From: Streptococcus pacificus
Lineage (GTDB): Bacteria; Bacillota; Bacilli; Lactobacillales; Streptococcaceae
Length of the DNA: 64,000 nt
Assembly: GCF_016481305.1 (NCBI RefSeq)
Contig: NZ_JAENBO010000001.1
Span: forward strand, 620,001 to 684,000
Reading direction: 5' to 3'
The notes beneath the pieces were generated by a model, which did no database searches, was not told the DNA's origin, and saw nothing but the letters and a program-made list of their open reading frames with translations. A program made the translations under genes and the position numbers. Below, piece by piece: positions 9,950 to 17,046 of this stretch (position 1 is its first letter; every line of letters begins with the position of its first letter).

Positions 9950-10009
9950 TGTGATATTAATCACACCTGCTTTTTCAGTATAACAAAAACAATTGTGATT
10001 GTCATCACT
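9950..10009 (-). promoter_or_regulatory. EIIC-panE promoter flanked by two TGTGAT-N4-ATCAC dyads
   Basis: Promoter on the minus strand: -35 ATGACA at 10000-10005, 17-bp spacer, -10 TATACT at 9977-9982. Dyad 1 at 9950-9965 reads TGTGAT-ATTA-ATCACA (perfect). Dyad 2 at 9994-10009 reads TGTGAT-TGTC-ATCACT (one mismatch). Their centres are 44 bp apart, close to four helical turns. Dyad 2 covers the -35 and dyad 1 lies downstream of the expected start of transcription. The motif has the TGTGA-N6-TCACA form of Crp/Fnr-family sites. Binding by such a regulator is inferred, not shown. Confidence 0.65.
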
Positions 10010-10023
10010 ATTTTCAAAAAAAT

Positions 10024-10057
10024 AAAAAAAGAGGAGACGACCATAGCTTTTCTCCTC
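10024..10057 (-). terminator. Terminator overlapping the stop codon of the HAD gene
   Basis: Stem GAGGAGA / TCTCCTC with a 13-nt loop followed by seven T on the minus strand; the outer stem base overlaps the TAG stop of the HAD phosphatase gene. Confidence 0.75.
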
Positions 10058-10752
10058 TATATAGTTTTGTTTACTAGGCCTAGTAAATCTTCAAGCTTTT
10101 TAATTTCAAATGTTGGTTTTATCTCTGATGAATTAACTTGATTATCAGGATTGTACCAAACGGTATCAATGCCAACATCCCTACCACCTTTAATATCGGC
10201 TAAAAGATTATCTCCAATCACAAGTGCATAACGAGCCCTAAACCCATCAATAGCTTCTGCGACGTGATTAAAAAAAGCTGGGTCAGGTTTATGATAACCA
10301 ATTTGATCAGAAATGAAAACCTGTTTAAAATAGTGACTGATTGGAGAATGCTTGAGACGGTTTTCTTGAATAGCCGTGATACCATTGGTTATGGCGTAAA
10401 GTTGAAAACCTTCCTTACTTAATTGTTCTAATAAATTGACAGCAAAAGGATAGACATCTCCTTGTAGACCGAGATAATACTCATAGCGTTTAGCCCAAAA
10501 CAAACCATCTTCAGTACGATTAAAATGAGCAAATAAGTTGGCAAAACGTGTTTTAACGAGAACGTCTTTTGTGATTTCTTTTTTTGATAAGGCTTCCCAC
10601 ATGGCTTTATTCATCGGCTTATAATAAGCCATATAAGTAGAAATATCAGAAACATTAGCTTCTTCTAATAATAGCGTCAAAGCCTTTTCTTCTGCTAATT
10701 CAAAATCAAATAAGGTGTGATCCAAATCAAAAAGTAAAAAGTGGTAAGTCAA
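10057..10752 (-). CDS. HAD-family nucleotidase, YjjG-like
   Basis: 231 residues. HAD motif I FDLDHTLFD lies at residues 8-16, motif II ITNGI near 124, motif III Lys in IGYHKPDP near 157 and motif IV VIGDNLLADIKGG near 182. The long helical cap and overall likeness to YjjG suggest a 5'-nucleotidase acting on non-canonical pyrimidine nucleotides, but HAD substrate calls from sequence are weak. The start is a TTG at 10752: AAAGGA lies 9 nt upstream and the protein begins right at motif I. A TGATATAAT promoter element is at 10789-10797. Confidence 0.82.
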   Translation of the reverse strand: MTYHFLLFDLDHTLFDFELAEEKALTLLLEEANVSDISTYMAYYKPMNKAMWEALSKKEITKDVLVKTRFANLFAHFNRTEDGLFWAKRYEYYLGLQGDVYPFAVNLLEQLSKEGFQLYAITNGITAIQENRLKHSPISHYFKQVFISDQIGYHKPDPAFFNHVAEAIDGFRARYALVIGDNLLADIKGGRDVGIDTVWYNPDNQVNSSEIKPTFEIKKLEDLLGLVNKTI

Positions 10753-10788
10753 GGTAAGAATTCCTTTCTGGATAAAAACTTTGAGTTT

Positions 10789-10797
10789 ATTATATCA
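10789..10797 (-). promoter_or_regulatory. Extended -10 promoter of the HAD nucleotidase gene
   Basis: TGATATAAT on the minus strand, about 35 nt before the TTG start codon. Confidence 0.5.
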
Positions 10798-10803
10798 TAG
10801 AAA

Positions 10804-10840
10804 CAAAAAAGTAGTCGCACTTTCTCGGTGCTAACTACTT
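10804..10840 (-). terminator. Terminator of the six-TM membrane protein gene
   Basis: Minus-strand stem AAGTAGT / ACTACTT enclosing an inner GCAC / GTGC stem, followed by TTTTTT. Confidence 0.75.
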
Positions 10841-10871
10841 GATTAATTGATTAGGAAGTAACTAATTTTTC

Positions 10872-11501
10872 TTAGTCAAAATATGGTTTTAAGCGAGTTA
10901 GAACGACTACTGCCCAAATAGAGAGTACAAACATCGCAATAATCACAAGTGGCACGGATACTTCGGCTGCATAGTAAGTACCAACAATCTGAGCTAGAGA
11001 TGTTAAAACACTTAAGAACATTACTATACGGGAATTATTAATAATAGCAACAATTATCACACACGGTACCAAGGCCAATGCCATCAAGTGTAAGCCAGCA
11101 AAAACTTGACTAGCAGCCATTAATGCCAATTCTGGAGTTAGTGATAACCCATTGACTGGATAGACAAGCCTCCCCAATGAAAAAACAGTATAAAGAATAC
11201 CGATAGTTAAAACAAGAAACAGAGCCAACATGAGCGATGACAAAACAGGCTTACATTTTTTTATTTTTTCGTAGAAGAACAAAACTGCTGCTAATAGTGT
11301 TGGTGCGCTAAAGACTAGTAATTCATCCGCAAATTGTAAGGTGAGCTGATGTTGTTTAGCCCATAACAAGACACCACTTGCCTGCGTTGATGGCATCGGT
11401 AACGTTAAAACAATAAGTATACAAGAAACCATTAATAAGGCAAATCCTAAAAGCCATAAAATACTATAAGTGATAAAAGGTCGTTTTTTTAGGTGAGTCA
11501 T
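10872..11501 (-). CDS. Membrane protein of unknown function, about six TM helices
   Basis: 209 residues starting MTHLKKRPFITYSILWLLG. Hydrophobic segments near residues 13-33, 60-77, 88-110, 125-145, 148-168 and 175-203, with basic ends on the cytoplasmic side. No enzyme or transporter motif was recognised. AAGGAGTGAGACACT precedes the ATG. It follows the two-component sensor gene in the same direction after a 77-nt gap, with no clear terminator between, so it may be part of that transcript and could be an accessory or target of the system; this is inference from position. Confidence 0.7.
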   Translation of the reverse strand: MTHLKKRPFITYSILWLLGFALLMVSCILIVLTLPMPSTQASGVLLWAKQHQLTLQFADELLVFSAPTLLAAVLFFYEKIKKCKPVLSSLMLALFLVLTIGILYTVFSLGRLVYPVNGLSLTPELALMAASQVFAGLHLMALALVPCVIIVAIINNSRIVMFLSVLTSLAQIVGTYYAAEVSVPLVIIAMFVLSIWAVVVLTRLKPYFD

Positions 11502-11578
11502 AGTGTCTCACTCCTTTTTATTATTTTTTGATTGGGCATATTCTTAAAAAGTAGTTTTAATAAAAACTACTTTTTAGC

Positions 11579-12931
11579 TTATCGATTGGTTTTAAAAATC
11601 ACTTTAAAGTCACTCCCATGTCCTAATTCAGACTCAACTCTGACTTGGGCTTGATGTAGAGTCGCTATTTCTTTAACTAGTGACAAGCCAAGACCTACAC
11701 CTTTTGTGTGTCTTGAACTATCAATACGATAAAAACGATGCCAGATTTTTTCCAACTCTTGTTTTGCTATCCCTTGACCATTGTCTTTGATGCTCAGAAT
11801 AATATTATTTTCAGATTGACTTAGACTCACTCGAATCTTATCTTTAGTAAATTTAACAGCATTTGAAATAAGATTATCAATCAAGCGTTTTAATAAAATA
11901 GGATCACCAACTAGATTTATGCCTTCTTCAATCTGTGTGTCCAAGAAAATCGATTGTTCATTAAACAACCTTTTACTATCTTCTAAAAACTGGTTGACAA
12001 ATTGAGAAAAATCAATGGTTTCCATTGTCAGTTGGGTCTTGTTTTCTGCTCTAGTTAATTCCAAAATTTGTTCAACCATTTTTTTCATTAATTGTGATTG
12101 CCGATGAATGACATTGAATGATTCTTTGGCATCTTCCATGGTATCAGCGTAATCTTTACCATATTCGCTCTCAGAAAGAATAACCGTTACTGGCGTTCTG
12201 AGTTCATGTGAGACGTCATTATTGAATTGTTTTTCTCTTTTAAAAGACTGATCAATGGAGGCTAACATGGTATTGATCACCTGAGCCAAATTGGTTAATT
12301 CATCTCCTTTGTCAGAAACTGCAATTCGCTTACTGTAGTCTTTTTTATTGGTTATTTCTTGGGCTGTTGCTGTTATTTTTTTTATCGGTTGAAATGATTT
12401 TTTAAGAATCAAGTAACCACCTACAATAACAAAAAACATCACCAAAGGTAAAACAATGATAACTGAAGTGAGTAGCGTTCTTAAACCCTCGCCCATCTGG
12501 TTTTTAACACGAATCGCACGTAGCCATTGGTTGCTATTTGCAATAGCTAAATCATAATATTGAAAAGTTCTCCCATTATTTGTGACGTCCGATATTTTAT
12601 CAGGCTTAAAAGGTAAACCAGCATCAAAAAAATGAGGAAAACTACCTTGTAGAACCTGGTTACTACTATCATAGATAGCATAGTAAATACCATCATCAAA
12701 AGATTCAAACTCTTCTAATTCATCGTCGTCTTCATCTAATTCTTCTACCATTTCAATAGCCTGTGATTGCAATTCTCTCTGACCAGCCGTTTCAGAAATA
12801 GTTCTTGAAACAAAAAAAGAGGCGATAACAACTGCGATTAATATGATGAAGATAAAAAAACTATACCAAAGCGTTATTGTCGTAATAATACTCCTTTTTC
12901 TTGAAAAGGTCTTTTTATTCGGGAATGACAT
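11579..12931 (-). CDS. Sensor histidine kinase with acidic extracytoplasmic domain
   Basis: 450 residues from the ATG at 12931. TM1 lies around 18-42, an external domain around 43-153, TM2 around 154-177, a HAMP region follows, and the phosphoacceptor is His242 in FNNDVSHELRTPV. The kinase core has N box (DNLISNAVKFT), G1 (IKDNGQGI) and G2 (GVGLGLSLVK). Residues about 61-80 hold a run of Asp/Glu with almost no basic residue, resembling cation- or cationic-peptide-sensing patches such as that of PhoQ. GAGGG lies 7-8 nt before the chosen ATG; it overlaps the regulator gene by 17 nt, so translation is coupled. The family member could not be named. Confidence 0.9.
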   Translation of the reverse strand: MSFPNKKTFSRKRSIITTITLWYSFFIFIILIAVVIASFFVSRTISETAGQRELQSQAIEMVEELDEDDDELEEFESFDDGIYYAIYDSSNQVLQGSFPHFFDAGLPFKPDKISDVTNNGRTFQYYDLAIANSNQWLRAIRVKNQMGEGLRTLLTSVIIVLPLVMFFVIVGGYLILKKSFQPIKKITATAQEITNKKDYSKRIAVSDKGDELTNLAQVINTMLASIDQSFKREKQFNNDVSHELRTPVTVILSESEYGKDYADTMEDAKESFNVIHRQSQLMKKMVEQILELTRAENKTQLTMETIDFSQFVNQFLEDSKRLFNEQSIFLDTQIEEGINLVGDPILLKRLIDNLISNAVKFTKDKIRVSLSQSENNIILSIKDNGQGIAKQELEKIWHRFYRIDSSRHTKGVGLGLSLVKEIATLHQAQVRVESELGHGSDFKVIFKTNR

Positions 12932-13586
12932 AGCCAAGCCCTCGCTTCGTTTGAATGATGGATTGTTTTTGATTTGAGTCTAGTTTCCGTCTGAGATTTT
13001 TTATCAAGACATCAATAATATTTGATTCGCCGACATAGTCTAGATTCCAGACATGTTCACGAATTTGTTCTCTAGAGAGCACTTGATTCCGATGACTTGC
13101 CAGATACTCTAAGACTTCATATTCTTTACCAGTCAAATTGATAACTTTTTTATTTTTTCTAACTTGTTTTGTAGTCAAGTCAATCTCGATGCCATTAATA
13201 GTAATCACATTTGAAAGAATGCGACGATTAGTTCGTCTCATCATTGCTCTAAGACGTGCCATTAATTCATCAAAAGCAAAAGGTTTTGTGAGGTAGTCAT
13301 CTGCTCCGGAATCAAGACCAAAAACACGGTCTTCTAGAGCATCCTTCGCAGTAAGCATCAAAACAGGAACTTGATTACCTCTGCTTCTTAGCTCTTTAAG
13401 AAATTCAAACCCATCCATTTTTGGCATCATGACATCTAAAATAATCACGTCATACTCACTAACAGCAACATAATCAAGGGCTTCTTGACCATTAAAAGCA
13501 CTATCGGTCGTGTAGTGTTGTGTTTTTAATAATTTAGCGATAGTCTTGTTCAAATCAAACTCATCTTCAACAATTAAAATTTTCAT
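12915..13586 (-). CDS. OmpR/PhoB-family response regulator
   Basis: 223 residues. The receiver domain has the acidic pair Glu7/Asp8, phosphoacceptor Asp51 in LDVMMPKMDG, Thr79 and Lys101 in LTKPF. The C-terminal winged-helix domain includes LTGKEYEVLEYLASHRNQVLSREQI and IDVLIKNLRRKL, typical of OmpR-type DNA binding, usually to direct repeats spaced by about 11 bp. It is the first gene of the operon with the sensor kinase. Candidate 11-bp direct repeats lie upstream of the neighbouring PepSY gene. I could not assign it to a named streptococcal system. Confidence 0.92.
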   Translation of the reverse strand: MKILIVEDEFDLNKTIAKLLKTQHYTTDSAFNGQEALDYVAVSEYDVIILDVMMPKMDGFEFLKELRSRGNQVPVLMLTAKDALEDRVFGLDSGADDYLTKPFAFDELMARLRAMMRRTNRRILSNVITINGIEIDLTTKQVRKNKKVINLTGKEYEVLEYLASHRNQVLSREQIREHVWNLDYVGESNIIDVLIKNLRRKLDSNQKQSIIQTKRGLGYVIPE

Positions 13587-13607
13587 CTTGTAATCCCTTT
13601 CTTATCC

Positions 13608-13616
13608 ATTATAGCA
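13608..13616 (-). promoter_or_regulatory. Extended -10 promoter of the two-component operon
   Basis: TGCTATAAT on the minus strand 22 nt before the regulator ATG, placed in the short gap between the PepSY terminator and the regulator gene. Confidence 0.6.
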
Positions 13617-13632
13617 CAAGAGTTTATAACAT

Positions 13633-13664
13633 AAAAAGGAGAGGGGAAATCCCCTCTCCTTTTT
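13633..13664 (-). terminator. Strong terminator between the PepSY gene and the response regulator
   Basis: Fourteen-bp stem AAAAAGGAGAGGGG / CCCCTCTCCTTTTT with an AAAT loop; T-runs on both sides make it functional in either direction. Confidence 0.85.
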
Positions 13665-13691
13665 ATCGATTAGTTTTTAAGTGACCATAAC

Positions 13692-14327
13692 TTAATCATC
13701 AAATTTTTCTGAAAGGATTGTTGCATCATCAGCACTTAAAGTAAGTTCTTTTTCAAGATTGTCAGTGATAATAGTTACTTCATAGACCATTTGATTTGGG
13801 TAATCAGTGTCTAGTGAAATATCCTTTAATTGAGCCTCTGGATAGTTTTTGTTGATGAGTGTGATAACATCTGTTATTTTTTGTTTAGGTTCAGAGATTG
13901 GATAATCGTCTTCATTTTCAACCTTGCTTGAGATGATTTGACCTGAATTAGCATCAACAATATAAGATTTTTGCATATTGTTATCAGCAATCTCAATCTC
14001 ATAGTGAGGTTGATTGTTATCAAAACCCAATTCAATATCAGTTACAAATCCTGTTTTAGCTTCTGCTAATGCCGTTTTCATAGCTGAATTAAAATCAACT
14101 TTAACAGTTTGTGTTTGTGGTGATGGATCTGCCTTTTGTGTATCATTTTTACTTTCTAAATGATCATCATCAACATCGTCTGCTTCATCATCAAAAATAG
14201 TTTCTACTTTTTCTTCCATTGGAGAATCTCTATCGAACAATTCATTGGCAATAGCATAACCTCCAGCTGCAATAACGATAATAGCAATAATTCCAATCAT
14301 TAACGATTTTTTTGTTAGTTGTTTCAT
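13692..14327 (-). CDS. PepSY-domain protein, membrane anchored (paralogue 1)
   Basis: 211 residues. An N-terminal basic segment and one TM helix (about 8-27) anchor it, with the rest outside. A very acidic linker (EEKVETIFDDEADDVDDDHLE region, about 37-60) leads to two PepSY-type repeats at about 77-136 (FNSAMKTALAEAKTGFVTDIEL ... YIVDANSGQIIS) and 148-208. PepSY domains inhibit peptidases or modulate cell-surface enzymes; the exact role here is unknown. It lies immediately upstream of the two-component operon but has its own promoter and terminator. A close paralogue is encoded at 17047-17724. Confidence 0.82.
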   Translation of the reverse strand: MKQLTKKSLMIGIIAIIVIAAGGYAIANELFDRDSPMEEKVETIFDDEADDVDDDHLESKNDTQKADPSPQTQTVKVDFNSAMKTALAEAKTGFVTDIELGFDNNQPHYEIEIADNNMQKSYIVDANSGQIISSKVENEDDYPISEPKQKITDVITLINKNYPEAQLKDISLDTDYPNQMVYEVTIITDNLEKELTLSADDATILSEKFDD

Positions 14328-14378
14328 TTTTGTTACCTCTTTCTATTTTAAAAAGTTAGTTTTCTTATTTACACTTTA

Positions 14379-14411
14379 ATGATAGAATCCTTAAATGAAT
14401 GTAAAATGAAT
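14379..14411 (-). promoter_or_regulatory. PepSY-1 promoter with 11-bp-spaced direct repeats
   Basis: -10 TATCAT (minus strand) at 14379-14384. Two exact copies of AAATGAAT on the plus strand lie at 14393-14400 and 14404-14411, an 11-bp period, the inner one 8 bp from the -10 and so overlapping the -35 region. This arrangement fits OmpR-family regulators. The PepSY-2 promoter has AGATGAAT at the same distance from its -10. Confidence 0.5.
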
Positions 14412-14522
14412 TTTCAAATTTTTTTAAGATTTTTCTTTATTTGAAATAAAAATATGCCATTAATGACTCAAATGATTCAAATTGAAACGAATTATATTTT
14501 TAACCTTAACCATAATTAGAAT

Positions 14523-14551
14523 AAAAACGCTGTGTCAAAACACAGCGTTTT
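14523..14551 (-). terminator. Bidirectional terminator downstream of the accessory insert
   Basis: Stem AAAACGCTGTGT / ACACAGCGTTTT with a CAAA loop. It lies 14 nt past the stop of the dehydrogenase remnant and probably ends the TSUP-OCD transcript. The rest of the gap 14328-14722 holds the PepSY-1 promoter and the remnant. Confidence 0.8.
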
Positions 14552-14565
14552 ATTCTGATAAAATC

Positions 14566-14688
14566 TTAATGGAAGACCATACCACCATCAACAACAATCG
14601 TTTGTCCAATAATATAATTAGAATCTTCTCTATTCTTTTTATTAGAAAGAATCTTAAACAGTTCCAAGTAATTGAAAATGCCAAAATC
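14566..14688 (-). pseudogene. C-terminal remnant of a short-chain dehydrogenase/reductase
   Basis: On the minus strand this stretch translates, after an in-frame stop at 14689-14691, to about 40 residues ending NYIIGQTIVVDGGMVFH and a TAA stop. The (I/V)xGQxIxVDGG ending is the classic C-terminus of classical SDR enzymes. No start codon, Rossmann glycine motif or YxxxK site is present, and the upstream part (DFGIFNYLELFKIL) does not read as a good SDR, so this is a broken fragment. It lies directly downstream of the ornithine-cyclodeaminase-family gene in the same direction, suggesting a former third gene of that operon. Confidence 0.7.
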
Positions 14689-14722
14689 TTAAAAAGTAGA
14701 AAAACTCTTTTTATAATGTACT

Positions 14723-15715
14723 TTATTCTAATTTAAGACCTAATCCTTTTTCATTTGCATTTTCAACAATTAGTTGGGCAGTAACAATGTCTAAAACTGC
14801 CGTACCAACTGTCTTAAAGACTGTTATATCAGTTTCATTTTGACGGCCATCAACTTTTTCTAAAACAAGTTCACCTAATTCACCAGTAATATTTTTTTCA
14901 TTAATTTTTCCTTGTTGAAGAGGAGTAATAATATCTCCTGCTTCTGATAAAACACCATCTTTTGTATCCAAAAAAATACAATCCGCATGCTCAATCAATG
15001 AAATTGGTAATTCATGCATTTCGGGTGTATAGGCACCTATACCATTGATATGGGTACCGGGCTTAACATCATTAAAATTGAAAGTAGCCACTTTAGAAGT
15101 TGTCACTGTTGTTATCACGTCTGCTTCTTGTACTGCTTTAGATAAATCATCTGCTACAATAATATTTGTAGTAAAATGATCTCTTGTAGCTTCGTAAAGT
15201 TGTTTAGCAAATGTTTTGGCACGATTTAAATCAATATCTGAGACATAAAAAGTTCTCAATTTTCTAACAGTTAGCATGGCAATGGATTGTTGCAAAGCTT
15301 GCCCACCAGTACCGATAATTAAACCAATTTTAGCATCCTGTCTTGCCAATAAATCTGTTGCAGCTCCCTGTACAGCACCTGTTCTTAATTGTGTTAAGAA
15401 TGTTCCATCTAATATGGCAGAAACAATTCCAGTTTTAGCATCGATGACTACCATCGTTGCCGGTACTGATGGTAATCCTTTATTAATATTATCTGGATAA
15501 ACTGATACAATTTTAACACCAACAGCATCAACTTCCCCTTTTGTTGCTCCAGGCATAAAAAGTGATTGACCATTAAATTTTTCAACACCTAGATTTACTC
15601 TTAGTGGAATTATTGCTTCTCCTTTAGAATAGATTGCTAATGAATTTTTTGCAGCTTCGATAGCTTTAGACATTGAAAATGATTTTTCAATATCTTTTTT
15701 TGATAAGTATAACAT
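14723..15715 (-). CDS. Ornithine cyclodeaminase / mu-crystallin family enzyme
   Basis: 330 residues starting MLYLSKKDIEKSFSMSKAI. The NAD(P)-binding GTGGQALQQS loop is near residue 143, and the family's active-site stretch with Lys (VGVKIVSVYPDN) is near 70 and DGTFLTQLRTGA near 110. Family members are ornithine cyclodeaminase, alanine dehydrogenase, ketimine/imine reductases and opine-type dehydrogenases; the reaction here cannot be chosen from sequence. GGAGG lies 7 nt before the ATG at 15715. It follows the TauE/SafE gene by 14 nt, so they form one operon. It has no terminator of its own before the SDR remnant. Confidence 0.85.
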   Translation of the reverse strand: MLYLSKKDIEKSFSMSKAIEAAKNSLAIYSKGEAIIPLRVNLGVEKFNGQSLFMPGATKGEVDAVGVKIVSVYPDNINKGLPSVPATMVVIDAKTGIVSAILDGTFLTQLRTGAVQGAATDLLARQDAKIGLIIGTGGQALQQSIAMLTVRKLRTFYVSDIDLNRAKTFAKQLYEATRDHFTTNIIVADDLSKAVQEADVITTVTTSKVATFNFNDVKPGTHINGIGAYTPEMHELPISLIEHADCIFLDTKDGVLSEAGDIITPLQQGKINEKNITGELGELVLEKVDGRQNETDITVFKTVGTAVLDIVTAQLIVENANEKGLGLKLE

Positions 15716-15729
15716 ATCAGAACCTCCTA

Positions 15730-16593
15730 TTAAGTTGATTTTTTTAGCATACCATATGAAGTATAAATGAGAATCGCAGCTACTAGCCATTGAATTAAAT
15801 CAAGATTCAAACTTTTCACTATAAATACCGCCACCAAGACGCCAAAAACACCAAAAGTAGAAGTAAATAAAGTAATTTTACGACTGTATTGACCTGATTT
15901 TACAAATTGAATTGAACCTATTGGTACGGAAAAAGTTGCTGCTCCCATCATAATTGGAAATGATACTGCTGGATTTAGCCCAAGAAGATAAACAGTTATC
16001 ATTGTTAACGCATATGATCCAATTCCAATGTTATTAAGTGCCCCAAAAATAAACAAAGCAATGGCGGCTATGAAAAGCCGAATTCCTAATAAAGAGGTAG
16101 CTGTTCCTCCAGATGGTAAAATACCAAAACGTCCTCCCAAAATAATCATGGCAGCAATAATCATACCAATGCCAATATAATATTTTATTTTTGCTGCGGG
16201 TAATTTTGTAGCATATTTTGCACCAAAATAGGAACCAACGACTTGTGAAATAATACAAGTAGCAAGAGTAATTAAGCCCACTTCAATTGATTGAATATAG
16301 GCCAATGCCATTATTGCCAAGGGAATTGTACATTGTGTATTCAATGTTCCTGGTAATTTTTTTATTGATGTCCAATTAAGTTTAGAATATAGTGCCGTTG
16401 ATGTTGCAAAATCTGAAACACCAAATGTTGAGCCAAAAAAGATTAAGGCACTTGAAATAGGTAAAATTCCCGTAGGCGCCTCTTCAGTCATAATTTTTTT
16501 CCTATTTTTTAATAAATCTCTTACTAGTAAAACAACATAGTAAGCGTTTACAATTATAATTAAAAAAAGAATTATCCATTTTACTGAAATCAT
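15730..16593 (-). CDS. TauE/SafE (TSUP) family membrane permease
   Basis: 287 residues, about eight TM helices in two repeated halves, with the halves opening FFGSTFGVSDFATSTAL (near 53) and FGALNNIGIGSYALT (near 183), each a Gly-rich re-entrant pattern usual in this family. TSUP proteins move sulfite, sulfonates, sulfur amino-acid products or other organic anions. GGAGG precedes the ATG at 16593. It heads the two-gene operon with the ornithine-cyclodeaminase-family enzyme, so the permease probably handles that enzyme's substrate or product. The operon is AT-richer than its surroundings and sits between two PepSY paralogues. Confidence 0.85.
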   Translation of the reverse strand: MISVKWIILFLIIIVNAYYVVLLVRDLLKNRKKIMTEEAPTGILPISSALIFFGSTFGVSDFATSTALYSKLNWTSIKKLPGTLNTQCTIPLAIMALAYIQSIEVGLITLATCIISQVVGSYFGAKYATKLPAAKIKYYIGIGMIIAAMIILGGRFGILPSGGTATSLLGIRLFIAAIALFIFGALNNIGIGSYALTMITVYLLGLNPAVSFPIMMGAATFSVPIGSIQFVKSGQYSRKITLFTSTFGVFGVLVAVFIVKSLNLDLIQWLVAAILIYTSYGMLKKST

Positions 16594-16740
16594 TCGTTTT
16601 CCTCCTTAAAATATATTTTATTGTTTTTAAATTTTGGGACTAAATATTAAATTAGAAAAAAATCAAAACTAAAATGTTTTAAAAATTCATATTTATGATC
16701 ATAATTAAATAAAGTATTGGTTTTCTTTTTATCATAATCA

Positions 16741-16831
16741 ATTATACCAATTTTAAACTGTCTTTAACCGATTGTTTTGCTATGCCAGGTTGATTATTTG
16801 GTTAAATCAGTATAAATTCTACGCAAAGCGT
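16741..16831 (-). promoter_or_regulatory. Probable TSUP-OCD promoter and inverted repeats in a 453-bp gene-free gap
   Basis: The gap 16594-17046 holds no gene that I can support. On the minus strand TGGTATAAT lies at 16741-16749 (extended -10), giving a leader of about 140 nt. TTTAACC at 16763-16769 and GGTTAAA at 16800-16806 are inverted arms about 37 bp apart, the first overlapping the -35 position. Further upstream a small palindrome ACGC-AAA-GCGT lies at 16821-16831. These may be operator sites; no regulator is encoded next to them. Confidence 0.4.
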
Positions 16832-16963
16832 GAGCACTTTTTTCTTTTTTCGTGTTTAGTTTAGCATTTTTAAAAAAGCTATTCAAATAAAAAGAGGCTA
16901 ATTAATGGGCCATAACATTAAAAGTTTTTCTTCTTCAAGATAATATCAATAGAAAACATTACA

Positions 16964-16989
16964 AAATAAAAAAGAGAGGTTCCCCTCTC
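16964..16989 (-). terminator. Terminator of PepSY-2
   Basis: Minus-strand stem GAGAGG / CCTCTC with a 4-nt loop followed by TTTTTTATTTTG, about 57 nt after the PepSY-2 stop. Confidence 0.75.
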
Positions 16990-17046
16990 ATTAAAAATGA
17001 TTTTTAAATATTTTTCTTATATTTAAAAATTGCTAATTTTCCAAGG

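Noticed and set aside
11579..13586. Naming the two-component system CiaRH or SptRS
   Set aside because: Neighbours do not match either (CiaRH by pepN; SptRS by mvaK1 as I recall), and sequence alone does not decide.
14482..14736. Plus-strand frame of 84 codons across the gap before the OCD gene
   Set aside because: It runs over the terminator and the reverse of the SDR remnant, lacks a ribosome site and has low-complexity composition.
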